The position numbers and the translations under genes were made by a program. From the NCBI GenBank assembly GCA_000432915.1, contig HF995243.1:1-19072 (forward strand): a stretch of 19,072 bases of DNA. The letters are read 5' to 3'. This DNA comes from Firmicutes bacterium CAG:194. GTDB taxonomy: Bacteria; Bacillota; Clostridia; Lachnospirales; Lachnospiraceae. Under the pieces are notes generated by a model. That model saw only the letters and a list, made by a program, of their open reading frames with translations. It searched no databases and had not been told where the DNA came from. Of the stretch, positions 7,953 through 14,667 are shown in pieces (position 1 is the stretch's first letter; every line of letters begins with the position of its first letter).

Positions 7953-9046
7953 TGAAGGAATACCGGATTGAAACAGAAATTATTCCACCGCTTCTTGCTT
8001 GGTATGATGGGGCTAAACGGATCCTGCCCTGGCGTGGGACAAAAGATCCTTACAACATCTGGGTGTCTGAGATCATGCTGCAGCAGACAAGAGTAGAGGC
8101 GGTAAAACCATATTATGACAGGTTTCTGCAGGCACTGCCGACTGTACGGGATCTTGCAGGTGCAGAAGAATCCTATCTTCTGAAGCTCTGGGAAGGACTC
8201 GGATATTATAATCGTGTACGGAATATGCAGAAGGCTGCACAGATCCTGGTAGAGAGATATGGAGGGGAAATGCCGGCTGATGCAAAGGAAATCCTTGCTT
8301 TGCCGGGGATCGGCAGTTATACGATGGGAGCGATTGCTTCCATTGCGTTTCAGATTCCGCTTCCTGCGGTAGATGGGAATGTGCTGCGGATTCTTACCAG
8401 ACTGTATGGGGATGATTCGGATATTCTGGATCCGCGGTTTAAAAAGAAAACAGAAGAAGCACTTGTGCGTATTATGCCAAAGGACAGACCGGGTGATGTG
8501 AATCAGGCAATGATGGAGCTTGGTGCGACGGTCTGCCTGCCAAACGGAATGCCGAAATGTGAAAGCTGCCCATGGCAGGACAGATGCGTAGCAAGAAAAG
8601 AAGAACGGCTGAAGGAAATACCGTATAAAGCACCGAAGAAGTCGCGGAAGAAAGAGAAAAAGACGGTATTCCTGCTTTGTGACGGTGACCGGATACTGAT
8701 CCATAAAAGAGGAAAGACGGGGCTTCTGGCAGGCTTGTATGAATTTCCGAATGCGGAAGGCTGGCTGTCAGACGAAGAAGTGAAACAGCAGGTACAAGAG
8801 CTGGGATATGAGCCGTTATATCTGGAGCGGATGCAGGACAGCGTACACATATTTACACATAAGGAATGGCATATGCAGGGCTGGCTTATCCGTGTGGCGG
8901 CAGCATGGCCACAGGAGCGGCAGCAGGAGAATTATCATCTGATCCTGCCTCAAGAGATAGAAGCTGTCTATCCGATACCAAGTGCATTCAGAGCCTATAC
9001 GGATGGGCTCAATATTGTACTAGGCAATGCACATTTTTTGAGATAA
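7952..9046 (+). CDS. mutY: A/G-specific adenine DNA glycosylase
   Basis: Base-excision repair enzyme that removes adenine mispaired with 8-oxoguanine. The 364 residues hold the HhH-GPD domain with catalytic Glu40 (SEIMLQQTRV), the helix-hairpin-helix LPGIGSYT with Tyr123, and catalytic Asp141 (VDGNV). The iron-sulfur loop has four cysteines at 195, 203, 206 and 212. The C-terminal 8-oxoG-recognition, Nudix-like domain (about 236-360) includes FTHKEW (301-306), equivalent to the family FSHxxW. The cysteine spacing is C-X7-C-X2-C-X5-C, one residue longer in the first gap than the usual X6; all four ligands are present, so the cluster is probably intact. Translation is coupled to the DUF1653 gene through a one-base overlap. 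Confidence 0.96.
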   Translation: MKEYRIETEIIPPLLAWYDGAKRILPWRGTKDPYNIWVSEIMLQQTRVEAVKPYYDRFLQALPTVRDLAGAEESYLLKLWEGLGYYNRVRNMQKAAQILVERYGGEMPADAKEILALPGIGSYTMGAIASIAFQIPLPAVDGNVLRILTRLYGDDSDILDPRFKKKTEEALVRIMPKDRPGDVNQAMMELGATVCLPNGMPKCESCPWQDRCVARKEERLKEIPYKAPKKSRKKEKKTVFLLCDGDRILIHKRGKTGLLAGLYEFPNAEGWLSDEEVKQQVQELGYEPLYLERMQDSVHIFTHKEWHMQGWLIRVAAAWPQERQQENYHLILPQEIEAVYPIPSAFRAYTDGLNIVLGNAHFLR

Positions 9047-9075
9047 AATAGACAAAAATACGAAGGGAAAACGGT

Positions 9076-10092
9076 ATGAAACTTTTAACAATAACAGTAC
9101 CCTGTTACAACTCGCAGGATTATCTGGATAGATGTATGGAGTCCCTGCTCGTAGGGGGAGAAGATGTTGAGATCCTGATTGTAGATGACGGTTCTACCGA
9201 CCGCACAGCTGAAATGGCAGATGCCTATGCGCAGAAATACCCGGCGATCGTCAAGGTGATCCATAAGCAAAACGGCGGGCATGGATCTGCCGTCAATGCC
9301 GGTATTGCTGGTGCAACAGGCCTGTTTTTCAAGGTTGTGGATAGTGATGACTGGGTCAAAGAGGAATCCTATTATGAGATACTGCAGGCGCTCAGAGAAC
9401 TGGTCGCAAGCGGGCAGCAGATTGATATGCTTCTGGCAAACTATGTGTATGAAAAGCAGGGTGAAAAGCGGAAAAAGGTTGTTTCCTTCCGCCATGCACT
9501 GCCGAAAAATGAAATTTTTACATGGGATCAGGTCAGACATTTTAATAAAACACAGTACATTCTGATGCATTCCATTATTTATCGTACAAAGCTGCTGCAT
9601 GACTGTGGACTGGAGCTTCCGGAGCACACCTTCTATGTGGATAATATTTTCGCATTTAATCCGCTTCCGTATGTGAAGAAGATTTACTATATTGATACCA
9701 ATTTTTACAGATATTATATAGGACGGGCAGATCAGTCTGTCAATGAGAAGGTTATGATCGGCAGAGTTGACCAGCAGATCAAGGTTAACAAGCTGATGGT
9801 TGATTATCTGACAACAACCAAGATCACCAACAGAAAAACCTATAATTATATGGTAAAGTATCTGGATATCATTACGACGGTATCTTCCATTATGCTGATC
9901 CGTGCACGGACAGAGGAAGCTATTGAGAAAAAAGAGGAACTCTGGGCATACATCCATCAAAAAAATCCGAAAGTCTTTCTTCGTCTGCGATACGGACTTT
10001 TGGGAAATACCATGAATCTGCCCGGCAGAAGCGGAAGAAGAATTTCGGAGTTTTTATACAGGCTTGCGCAAAAGGTAATGAAATTTAACTAA
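9076..10092 (+). CDS. Family 2 glycosyltransferase
   Basis: 338-residue GT-A fold glycosyltransferase that would transfer a sugar from a nucleotide sugar to a cell-surface polysaccharide, lipid or protein acceptor. Seen in order: N-terminal strand and nucleotide-binding start TITVPCYNSQDYLDRC, the IVDDGSTD motif with Asp37-Asp38, GGHGSAVNAGI, and the metal-binding DSDDW at 89-93. The C-terminal 110 residues are basic and helical without clear membrane segments. The SD GAAGGGA precedes the ATG. It starts 30 bases after mutY, with no terminator, so it probably ends the same operon. Its stop overlaps the convergent PAP2 phosphatase gene by 8 bases. Donor and acceptor cannot be predicted. Confidence 0.9.
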   Translation: MKLLTITVPCYNSQDYLDRCMESLLVGGEDVEILIVDDGSTDRTAEMADAYAQKYPAIVKVIHKQNGGHGSAVNAGIAGATGLFFKVVDSDDWVKEESYYEILQALRELVASGQQIDMLLANYVYEKQGEKRKKVVSFRHALPKNEIFTWDQVRHFNKTQYILMHSIIYRTKLLHDCGLELPEHTFYVDNIFAFNPLPYVKKIYYIDTNFYRYYIGRADQSVNEKVMIGRVDQQIKVNKLMVDYLTTTKITNRKTYNYMVKYLDIITTVSSIMLIRARTEEAIEKKEELWAYIHQKNPKVFLRLRYGLLGNTMNLPGRSGRRISEFLYRLAQKVMKFN

Positions 10093-10756
10093 GCTCTGAA
10101 TCTGTATGATATTTAGGTGCCTGTGATCTTGCGGGAAGCAGATAAACAGGAATATACAGAATGACGAACAGCGCAAATGCAGTCAGTACATCAAACATGG
10201 AGTGCTGTTTGATGAAGAGTGTTGACAATATAATAGCAGTAGAGAGCAGTATGGAGCCATATCGGATCGGTCGGATGGCTCCGATTTTTTTGTTGTGACA
10301 GATTGCTGCATTGCATGCCATGGAGTTAAAGCAGTGGATGCTTGGAAATACATTGGTCGGTGTATCTGTCGCATACATTGCCTTGACCAGTGATACACAG
10401 AAATTATCACGTGCAAAGGTAGTCGGTCGGAGCTGGAGACCGTTTGGATAGACATAGGATACGATCAAGAACAAAGTCATGCCAACCCCGAGTGTGAGAC
10501 AAAGCTTATAATAATCCTTCCGCTCCAGAAAAACAAAAGTAACGACCGTAGCTGCCACATAAAGAAACCAGAGATAGTACGGGATCACAAAGTATTCGCA
10601 GAACGGGATCTTGCGGTCGATGCTCATTTCAATAACATGGATCTGCGAAACAGGTTTTTTTTCCAGATAGAAAAAGATGAGCAGATACACAGGTGCATAC
10701 AGGATGGGAAGCAGTGCATGTTTATATTGTTTGCAAAATGAAATAATGCGGTTCAT
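10085..10756 (-). CDS. PAP2-superfamily membrane phosphatase
   Basis: 223-residue polytopic membrane protein with about six hydrophobic segments. The PAP2 active-site pattern is recognisable: RP at 110-111 in the first motif, PSIHCFNS with His141 in the second, and STLFIKQHSMFD with His185 and Asp189 in the third. The PSIH and KQH forms are typical of the PAP2-like branch seen in many Firmicutes. The likely reaction is hydrolysis of a phosphate monoester or transfer on lipid phosphates such as phosphatidate, with the catalytic side facing outside. It follows the lipid kinase gene by 41 bases with SD GGGAG, so the two are probably one unit. A short stem with T-run on the minus strand at about 10773-10790 could give partial attenuation between them. 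Confidence 0.88.
   Translation of the reverse strand: MNRIISFCKQYKHALLPILYAPVYLLIFFYLEKKPVSQIHVIEMSIDRKIPFCEYFVIPYYLWFLYVAATVVTFVFLERKDYYKLCLTLGVGMTLFLIVSYVYPNGLQLRPTTFARDNFCVSLVKAMYATDTPTNVFPSIHCFNSMACNAAICHNKKIGAIRPIRYGSILLSTAIILSTLFIKQHSMFDVLTAFALFVILYIPVYLLPARSQAPKYHTDSELS
10271..10291 (+). terminator. Putative intrinsic terminator for the glycosyltransferase operon, lying inside the convergent gene
   Basis: TCGGA, loop TGGC, TCCGA, then seven T on the plus strand; an alternative stem pairs ATCGGA at 10261 with TCCGAT. It lies about 180 bases past the glycosyltransferase stop and within the PAP2 coding region on the other strand. The stem is short, so efficiency is uncertain. No other terminator is visible in the overlap region. 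Confidence 0.45.
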
Positions 10757-10797
10757 GAAAATCTCCCTTTCAAAAAAGTCTGTAAAGACAGGATTGT

Positions 10798-11724
10798 TTA
10801 TTGGTAATAAAGCAGCTTTCCGTCTGTTGTGGCGGTCAGTTCTTTATAATGTCCTACAATCTCTCCGTCTGTATGGATACAGAGTGGTCTGGAGGTGACG
10901 ATGCGGACGGTTTTTGCGCGGTAAGAATGGATTCCTCGATGTCCGACATGTCCGCCAAAGATTGCAAGTGGAATCAGCAGAAGAACACGGAACTTGGAAA
11001 CATTGCCGGCAACACAGATATCAAGCATACCATCTGTTGCATCTGCCTTTGGACAGAACTTGAAGCCGCCGCCTTCATAAGGCTGCTGCATCATGGCCGC
11101 AAACATAAAGTGGTGAAAATGCACCGGCGGTTTATCGTCCAGATACAGATCGCAGGAAACCGGTTTTAAAAGAAGCAGCTGCTTTAAGGCAATGCTGACA
11201 TAAGTCAGTTTACCGAGCCCAAGACGGTTCAATACTTTTTTGGCAGGTGAACGTAATGCTTCCTCGCAGATGGAAGCATCATATCCTATACCGGAGCTGA
11301 CAGCAAATTTTCTCTTTTTGTGCCCGCAGCGGACAACACCGAGATCTGTTGCAGCTTCGGATCTTCTTCTGATCGTGCGCATGGCATCTTCCGGAAGATC
11401 GCTGATATGGAGCGCTCTGGCAAAATCATTACTTGTACCGGCCGGCAGATAAGTAACAAAAGTGTGATCCGGATCCAGAATACTGTTGATGACACAGTTT
11501 AAAGTGCCGTCGCCGCCAAGGACAAGTATTTGATTGGGAACAGCATTATATTTATAAAGACACGGGTCAGTAATAGAACGTGTATAGCGGCAGGTATCCT
11601 GCGCCGATTTTGTAAAATGTACAATGTAAGTGATTTTTTCCGCGTCCAGTATTTTTTTCAGTTCGCGCCATTTTGCCCTGCCAAGTCCCGTTTTGGCACT
11701 GGGATTCACAATGATATGGTACAT
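10798..11724 (-). CDS. Diacylglycerol kinase-like lipid kinase (YegS/DgkB type)
   Basis: 308-residue cytoplasmic lipid kinase of the DAGK catalytic superfamily, expected to phosphorylate diacylglycerol or a related lipid. The N-terminus IIVNPSAKTG and the nucleotide-binding GGDGTLN (70-76) are clear, as is GTSNDFAR (96-103). The C-terminal beta-rich half contains the GGGFKFCPKADATDGMLD patch characteristic of the family. The start has SD AGGAGG 8 bases upstream; an in-frame ATG is not available closer. It leads a two-gene unit with the PAP2 phosphatase. Kinase and phosphatase acting on the same lipid pool would recycle diacylglycerol and phosphatidate; this is inference from context. Upstream 11725-11918 is AT-rich, with no gene and no convincing minus-strand promoter. 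Confidence 0.92.
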   Translation of the reverse strand: MYHIIVNPSAKTGLGRAKWRELKKILDAEKITYIVHFTKSAQDTCRYTRSITDPCLYKYNAVPNQILVLGGDGTLNCVINSILDPDHTFVTYLPAGTSNDFARALHISDLPEDAMRTIRRRSEAATDLGVVRCGHKKRKFAVSSGIGYDASICEEALRSPAKKVLNRLGLGKLTYVSIALKQLLLLKPVSCDLYLDDKPPVHFHHFMFAAMMQQPYEGGGFKFCPKADATDGMLDICVAGNVSKFRVLLLIPLAIFGGHVGHRGIHSYRAKTVRIVTSRPLCIHTDGEIVGHYKELTATTDGKLLYYQ

Positions 11725-11918
11725 TCTGCATGCCTCCTCTTATGTAGCTGACAGAATACAATTACATACCTGCCTGTATCGTATCAGTCTATCATAAAGT
11801 AAAAATACGTTCTATACTTATTGAGAAAAAATAAGGGAAATTTAATGATTTGGACAGGAAAACATAAACGTGCAGGGAGGGAAAGTGTGGGCAACTACCA
11901 GATTTCCTTGTGATATTT

Positions 11919-11944
11919 CATATTTTCATATATGAGAAAATATG
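11919..11944 (+). promoter_or_regulatory. Inverted repeat overlapping the glyA promoter, candidate operator
   Basis: CATATTTTC (11919-11927) is exactly inverted as GAAAATATG (11936-11944), with an 8-base spacer. It covers the -35 region and ends one base before the -10 box, so a protein bound there would block RNA polymerase. The sequence does not match a regulator motif I know. Confidence 0.45.
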
Positions 11945-11951
11945 CTATACT
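11923..11951 (+). promoter_or_regulatory. Promoter of glyA
   Basis: TTTTCA (11923-11928), 17 bases, then TATACT (11946-11951). The start would be near 11958, about 50 bases before the ATG. Confidence 0.6.
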
Positions 11952-12008
11952 GACTGCGACGGAGCAAAAAGCGAGTTCAAAACAGAAAGACAATCAGGAG
12001 GAGAGGAC

Positions 12009-13247
12009 ATGTATTCACTAGACGAAGTAAGAAATGTAGACCCTGAAATTGCAGAGGCAATTGTAGCAGAGCAGAACAGACAGAATGATCATATCGAACT
12101 GATCGCCTCAGAGAACTGGGTAAGTAAGGCAGTTATGGCAGCAATGGGATCCCCGCTGACAAATAAATATGCAGAGGGATATCCGGGCAAACGCTATTAT
12201 GGCGGGTGTGAATGTGTTGATGTTGTGGAAAATCTTGCCAGAGAAAGAGCAAAAGAACTGTTTGGATGCGATTATGTCAATGTACAGCCGCATTCCGGTG
12301 CACAGGCAAATATGGCAGTATTCTTTGCTGTTATGCAGCCGGGTGATACCTTTATGGGTATGAACTTAGACCACGGCGGACATTTATCGCACGGATCACC
12401 GGTGAATATGTCCGGTAAATACTTCCACTGTGTACCATATGGCGTTAATGATGAAGGCTTTATCGATTATGATAAGGTAAGAGAGATCGCACTGGAATGT
12501 AAGCCAAAGATGATCGTTGCAGGAGCTTCTGCTTATGCACGTAAGATCGATTTTAAGAAATTCCGTGAGATCGCCGATGAAGTCGGTGCTGTACTTATGG
12601 TAGATATGGCACATATTGCAGGTCTGGTTGCAACAGGCATGCATGAAAGCCCGATCCCATACGCAGATGTTGTAACAACGACAACACATAAGACACTGCG
12701 CGGACCACGTGGCGGTATGATCCTCTGCAATCAGGAAGCAGCAGATAAATATAATTTCAACAAGGCAATTTTCCCTGGTATCCAGGGCGGTCCTCTGATG
12801 CATGTGATCGCAGCAAAAGCAGTCTGCTTCAAGGAAGCTCTTTCCGATGATTTCAAAGCATACGGAAAAGCGGTCGTTGATAATGCACAGGCACTTTGCA
12901 AGGGACTGATGGACAGAGATATCAAGATCGTATCCGGTGGTACAGACAATCATCTGATGCTGATCGACCTGACAAATTACGGACTGACCGGTAAAGCAAT
13001 TGAAAAGCTGCTGGATCAGGCGCACATCACTGCCAATAAGAATACGATCCCGAATGACCCGCAGTCTCCGTTTGTCACAAGCGGTATCCGTTTAGGAACA
13101 CCTGCCGTAACATCCCGTGGCATGAATACAGAGGATATGGATCAGATCGCAGAAGCGATCGCACTTGTGATCAAAGGCGGCGAGGAGAAAGTACCGGAAG
13201 CTGCAGCAATCGTAAAGAAATTAACAGAGAAATATCCGTTATTATAA
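12009..13247 (+). CDS. glyA: Serine hydroxymethyltransferase
   Basis: Cytoplasmic PLP enzyme that interconverts serine and glycine, with transfer of the one-carbon unit to tetrahydrofolate. The 412-residue length is normal for the family. Signatures seen include SPLTNKYAEGYPGKRYYGG near the N-terminus and the PLP-lysine motif TTTHKTLRGPRGG, with the Schiff-base lysine at residue 228. The frame is open further upstream to 11910. The ATG at 12009 is chosen because AGGAGGAG lies just before it at 11997-12004 and homologues start with this short pre-catalytic segment. It stands alone with its own promoter and terminator. The nearby glycine tRNA genes, some 5 kb away, are probably coincidental. 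Confidence 0.98.
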   Translation: MYSLDEVRNVDPEIAEAIVAEQNRQNDHIELIASENWVSKAVMAAMGSPLTNKYAEGYPGKRYYGGCECVDVVENLARERAKELFGCDYVNVQPHSGAQANMAVFFAVMQPGDTFMGMNLDHGGHLSHGSPVNMSGKYFHCVPYGVNDEGFIDYDKVREIALECKPKMIVAGASAYARKIDFKKFREIADEVGAVLMVDMAHIAGLVATGMHESPIPYADVVTTTTHKTLRGPRGGMILCNQEAADKYNFNKAIFPGIQGGPLMHVIAAKAVCFKEALSDDFKAYGKAVVDNAQALCKGLMDRDIKIVSGGTDNHLMLIDLTNYGLTGKAIEKLLDQAHITANKNTIPNDPQSPFVTSGIRLGTPAVTSRGMNTEDMDQIAEAIALVIKGGEEKVPEAAAIVKKLTEKYPLL

Positions 13248-13307
13248 GAAATGATTAATAATATGCATTATTTGCCGTAAAAAATGCAAAATATGACACG
13301 AAAAAAA

Positions 13308-13335
13308 CATCACGAGAATATCGTGATGTTTTTTT
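13308..13335 (+). terminator. Intrinsic terminator of glyA
   Basis: CATCACGA and TCGTGATG form an 8-bp stem around loop GAATA, followed by seven T. The stem is flanked by A-run and T-run, so it could also work weakly on the other strand. Confidence 0.93.
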
Positions 13336-13473
13336 GCCAAAGAGATGTTATTTTTGCCATAAACCATCTGTTTTGAATGGCATATAATATACTTGTGTCA
13401 TGAATTGATTGGTTCAGATCAGGGGACAGGGGATAATCTTATGTATGGGAAAAGTAGTACAAGTTTTAAATGG
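13336..13473. other. Non-coding spacer after glyA
   Basis: No gene is apparent. The stretch is AT-rich, with a 6-bp inverted repeat TGCCAT/ATGGCA. No promoter with both boxes was found before 13471. Confidence 0.5.
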
Positions 13474-13479
13474 TATAAT
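13471..13479 (+). promoter_or_regulatory. Extended -10 promoter
   Basis: TGGTATAAT (13471-13479) is a perfect -10 box with the TGN extension. The -35 region is poor (AAAGTA at about 13451-13456), as is common for extended -10 promoters. Transcription would begin near 13486. Confidence 0.5.
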
Positions 13480-13485
13480 AAAACA

Positions 13486-13561
13486 ATTATCTCATTTTGT
13501 AATGAGATGAAATTGTGGTTATTTCAATAACATGCATACATCAGGTATCGCATGTTTTTTT
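13486..13561 (+). ncRNA. Candidate small RNA or attenuated leader of about 75 nt
   Basis: From the predicted start the RNA folds at once: CTCATT-TTGT-AATGAG, whose DNA is nested in a larger ACAATT/AATTGT palindrome at 13483-13516. It ends in a clear intrinsic terminator: ACATGCATAC, loop ATCAG, GTATCGCATGT with one bulged base, then seven T at 13555-13561. No ORF fits inside. It may be a stand-alone small RNA, or a conditional terminator in the long leader of the frameshifted gene at 13705. It matches no family I recognise. Confidence 0.45.
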
Positions 13562-13572
13562 GTATACAAAAA
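13557..13572. repeat. 16-bp perfect palindrome
   Basis: TTTTTGTATACAAAAA is fully self-complementary and shares its left half with the T-run of the preceding terminator. Possible regulator site; function unknown. Confidence 0.4.
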
Positions 13573-13594
13573 TCAGATGACAGATCTTTTTTTA

Positions 13595-13688
13595 TATGAC
13601 GTGGTGTCATAAAGAAAAACTTGTGCCCAGATAGCTGTAAAACGGGGGAAAGGAGCGAAACTTATAAGAATATAAAAGGCTGTCTGGC
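13595..13688 (+). promoter_or_regulatory. Structured 5' leader ahead of the frameshifted secreted-protein gene
   Basis: A small hairpin TATGAC-GTGGT-GTCATA (13595-13611) is followed by a larger stem in which GCCCAGATAGC (13625-13635) pairs with GCTGTCTGGC (13679-13688), with one bulged C and one G-U pair. It encloses a 43-base purine-rich loop containing GGGGGAAAGGAGCGAAAC. The stem closes 16 bases before the ATG at 13705 and could act in cis. The overall look is riboswitch-like, but I could not match it to the c-di-GMP, SAM, THF, fluoride or preQ1 consensus. Confidence 0.35.
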
Positions 13689-13704
13689 GGGAAAAGGAGG
13701 AAAA

Positions 13705-13991
13705 ATGAAAAACAGAGTAATAGCATTATTATTTTCTGCTGCAATGGTACCTGGTAACTGTGTCCTTGTAAAGCGGAAGAAGTGCCGGAAGTCGCAGTGA
13801 CGGAAATTAATGCGGATCAGGAAGAAGCATCGGATCAGGAAGCAGAAACAGATCAGGCGCGGGAAGCAGAAGAGATGCAGGATGTTGCATTTTTTGAAGT
13901 TGAAAATCTTCTGAGGAAAAGGGCGCCAGTTCCGTTTATATCGGTTCTGGCGCATTTTTATGTAATAGGATGCCAGAGTCAAAAGGTCTAA
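13705..13991 (+). pseudogene. Frameshifted remnant of a secreted acidic-repeat protein
   Basis: An ATG with SD AGGAGG starts a convincing signal peptide (MKNRVIALLFSAAMV), but this frame ends at a TGA at 13798-13800 after 31 residues. Beginning near 13775, an adjacent frame continues with AEEVPEVAVTEINADQEE, exactly what would be expected after a signal peptidase site. It runs through an acidic repeat of six-residue units (DQEEAS, DQEAET, DQAREA) to a stop at 13991. A single-base indel around 13760-13775 would join them. The second frame runs straight into a hairpin terminator at 13923-13953, so the 3' part of the gene is probably deleted too. Alternatively the 31-codon frame is a real short peptide. 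The acidic linker resembles that of the GH3-like protein at 16009. Confidence 0.5.
13923..13957 (+). terminator. Hairpin with T-run, putative terminator of the remnant gene
   Basis: GCGCCAG (13923-13929) pairs with CTGGCGC (13947-13953), with partial extra pairing inside, and is followed by a short T-rich tail (ATTTTTA). Confidence 0.5.
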
Positions 13992-14068
13992 CGTTTTCCT
14001 TGGTGTCAGGTATTTTTCGCGGCATATACTGCCAACATCCACATTTTGCGTTGGTAAAGAGGCCTGGA

Positions 14069-14240
14069 AAACAGAAATGCCATGCAGTAAGCAGTCGATA
14101 GCGTAGCCGACTGAGATTTACGGAGCACTTGCCGCACGGAGGGATCGAAACGCTCTTTTTCGACCGGAGTGCGGCAATATGTGCGCATAGTAAATCGCAG
14201 GGAAGGCAAGCGTGACTGCGGCTGTATGGCATTTCTGTTT
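14069..14240. repeat. Long imperfect palindrome of about 170 bp (MITE-like or structured RNA)
   Basis: The outer arms are 15 bp of perfect complement (AAACAGAAATGCCAT at 14069-14083; ATGGCATTTCTGTTT at 14226-14240). Going inward, further blocks pair in register: GCAGTC (14091) with GACTGC (14214), GATTTAC (14115) with GTAAATC (14190), GCAC (14125) with GTGC (14181), TTGCCGCAC (14129) with GTGCGGCAA (14169), and TCGAAA (14145) with TTTCGA (14158). The whole segment folds as one rod with small internal loops. No ORF with a ribosome binding site lies in it and no clear target-site duplication flanks it. It could be a miniature inverted-repeat element, a palindromic repeat, or the gene of a structured RNA. 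Confidence 0.65.
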
Positions 14241-14356
14241 CGTGCTCAGAAATAAGAAACTTATGGCGCCTCAAAAGATGACAAAAGCAGAGGCAAAGAA
14301 GCTGCTGGGGATAAAAAACGGGAATTACATGAAAACCTTAGTAAAGAAGTGTGCAA

Positions 14357-14398
14357 AATGTGCCAAAATGCAAAGAAATTGTTGCATTTTAGCACATT
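14357..14398. promoter_or_regulatory. 17-bp inverted repeat over a promoter, candidate operator
   Basis: AATGTGCCAAAATGCAA (14357-14373) and TTGCATTTTAGCACATT (14382-14398) are inverted with one mismatch and an 8-base spacer. The right arm contains the -35 box of the promoter at 14382-14410. This is a typical position for repression. Confidence 0.5.
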
Positions 14399-14410
14399 CT
14401 CCGTTATACT
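14382..14410 (+). promoter_or_regulatory. Promoter leading into non-coding DNA
   Basis: TTGCAT (14382-14387), exactly 17 bases, then TATACT (14405-14410). The start would be near 14417. No ORF with a ribosome binding site follows on this strand before 15 kb. Confidence 0.65.
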
Positions 14411-14667
14411 GACCTAGGGCAAGCGGATCGCTTGACTTGTTTTCATAGAAATACATCTTTCAGGATGAATCATGTGGTCTCCAGTCTTCGAAGTCTGAAT
14501 TCTCGCCGGTTCGGTAATTTTTCAAACACATCTAAAGATAATCAGGGTTTTCTTTACATATCTAAAAGTCTGCTGGCACGTCTGAAAACATTAGGGGGGA
14601 GATAATCATTTCGCATGACACTTTTCAAGAGGACAACGGATTTGTCCTGATTGTATGTAGATCCTGT
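14411..14667 (+). other. Non-coding transcribed region, candidate small RNA
   Basis: Downstream of the promoter the RNA would open with a tight hairpin CAAGCG-GAT-CGCTTG (14420-14434). Further on are a near-palindrome CAGTCTTCGAAGTCTG (about 14483-14498), a weak CCG-GTT-CGG hairpin ending in TAATTTTT (about 14508-14522), three copies of an ACAYRTCTRAAA-like motif (TCT at 14531, 14561 and 14581), and a stem AGGACAA/TTGTCCT at 14630-14648. A transcript ending near 14522 would be about 105 nt. No known RNA family is recognised. The minus-strand LUD gene ends at 14668, so this region also holds its 3' flank. Confidence 0.35.

Noticed and set aside
13595..13704. c-di-GMP or other known riboswitch ahead of the frameshifted gene
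   Set aside because: The GAAA and purine-rich loop look suggestive, but the conserved GEMM segments and those of other classes I know are missing, so it is listed only as a structured leader.
13936..14274. 112-codon minus-strand frame across the long palindrome
   Set aside because: No ribosome binding site and the frame simply reads through the palindrome; the protein has no recognisable features.
14265..14412. Small protein starting MAPQKMTKAEAKK
   Set aside because: No SD, and the frame runs through the inverted repeat and promoter at 14357-14410. Composition is compatible with chance.
14630..14648. AGGACAA/TTGTCCT hairpin as terminator of the LUD gene
   Set aside because: The stem is real but no T-run follows on the minus strand, so I do not call it a terminator.
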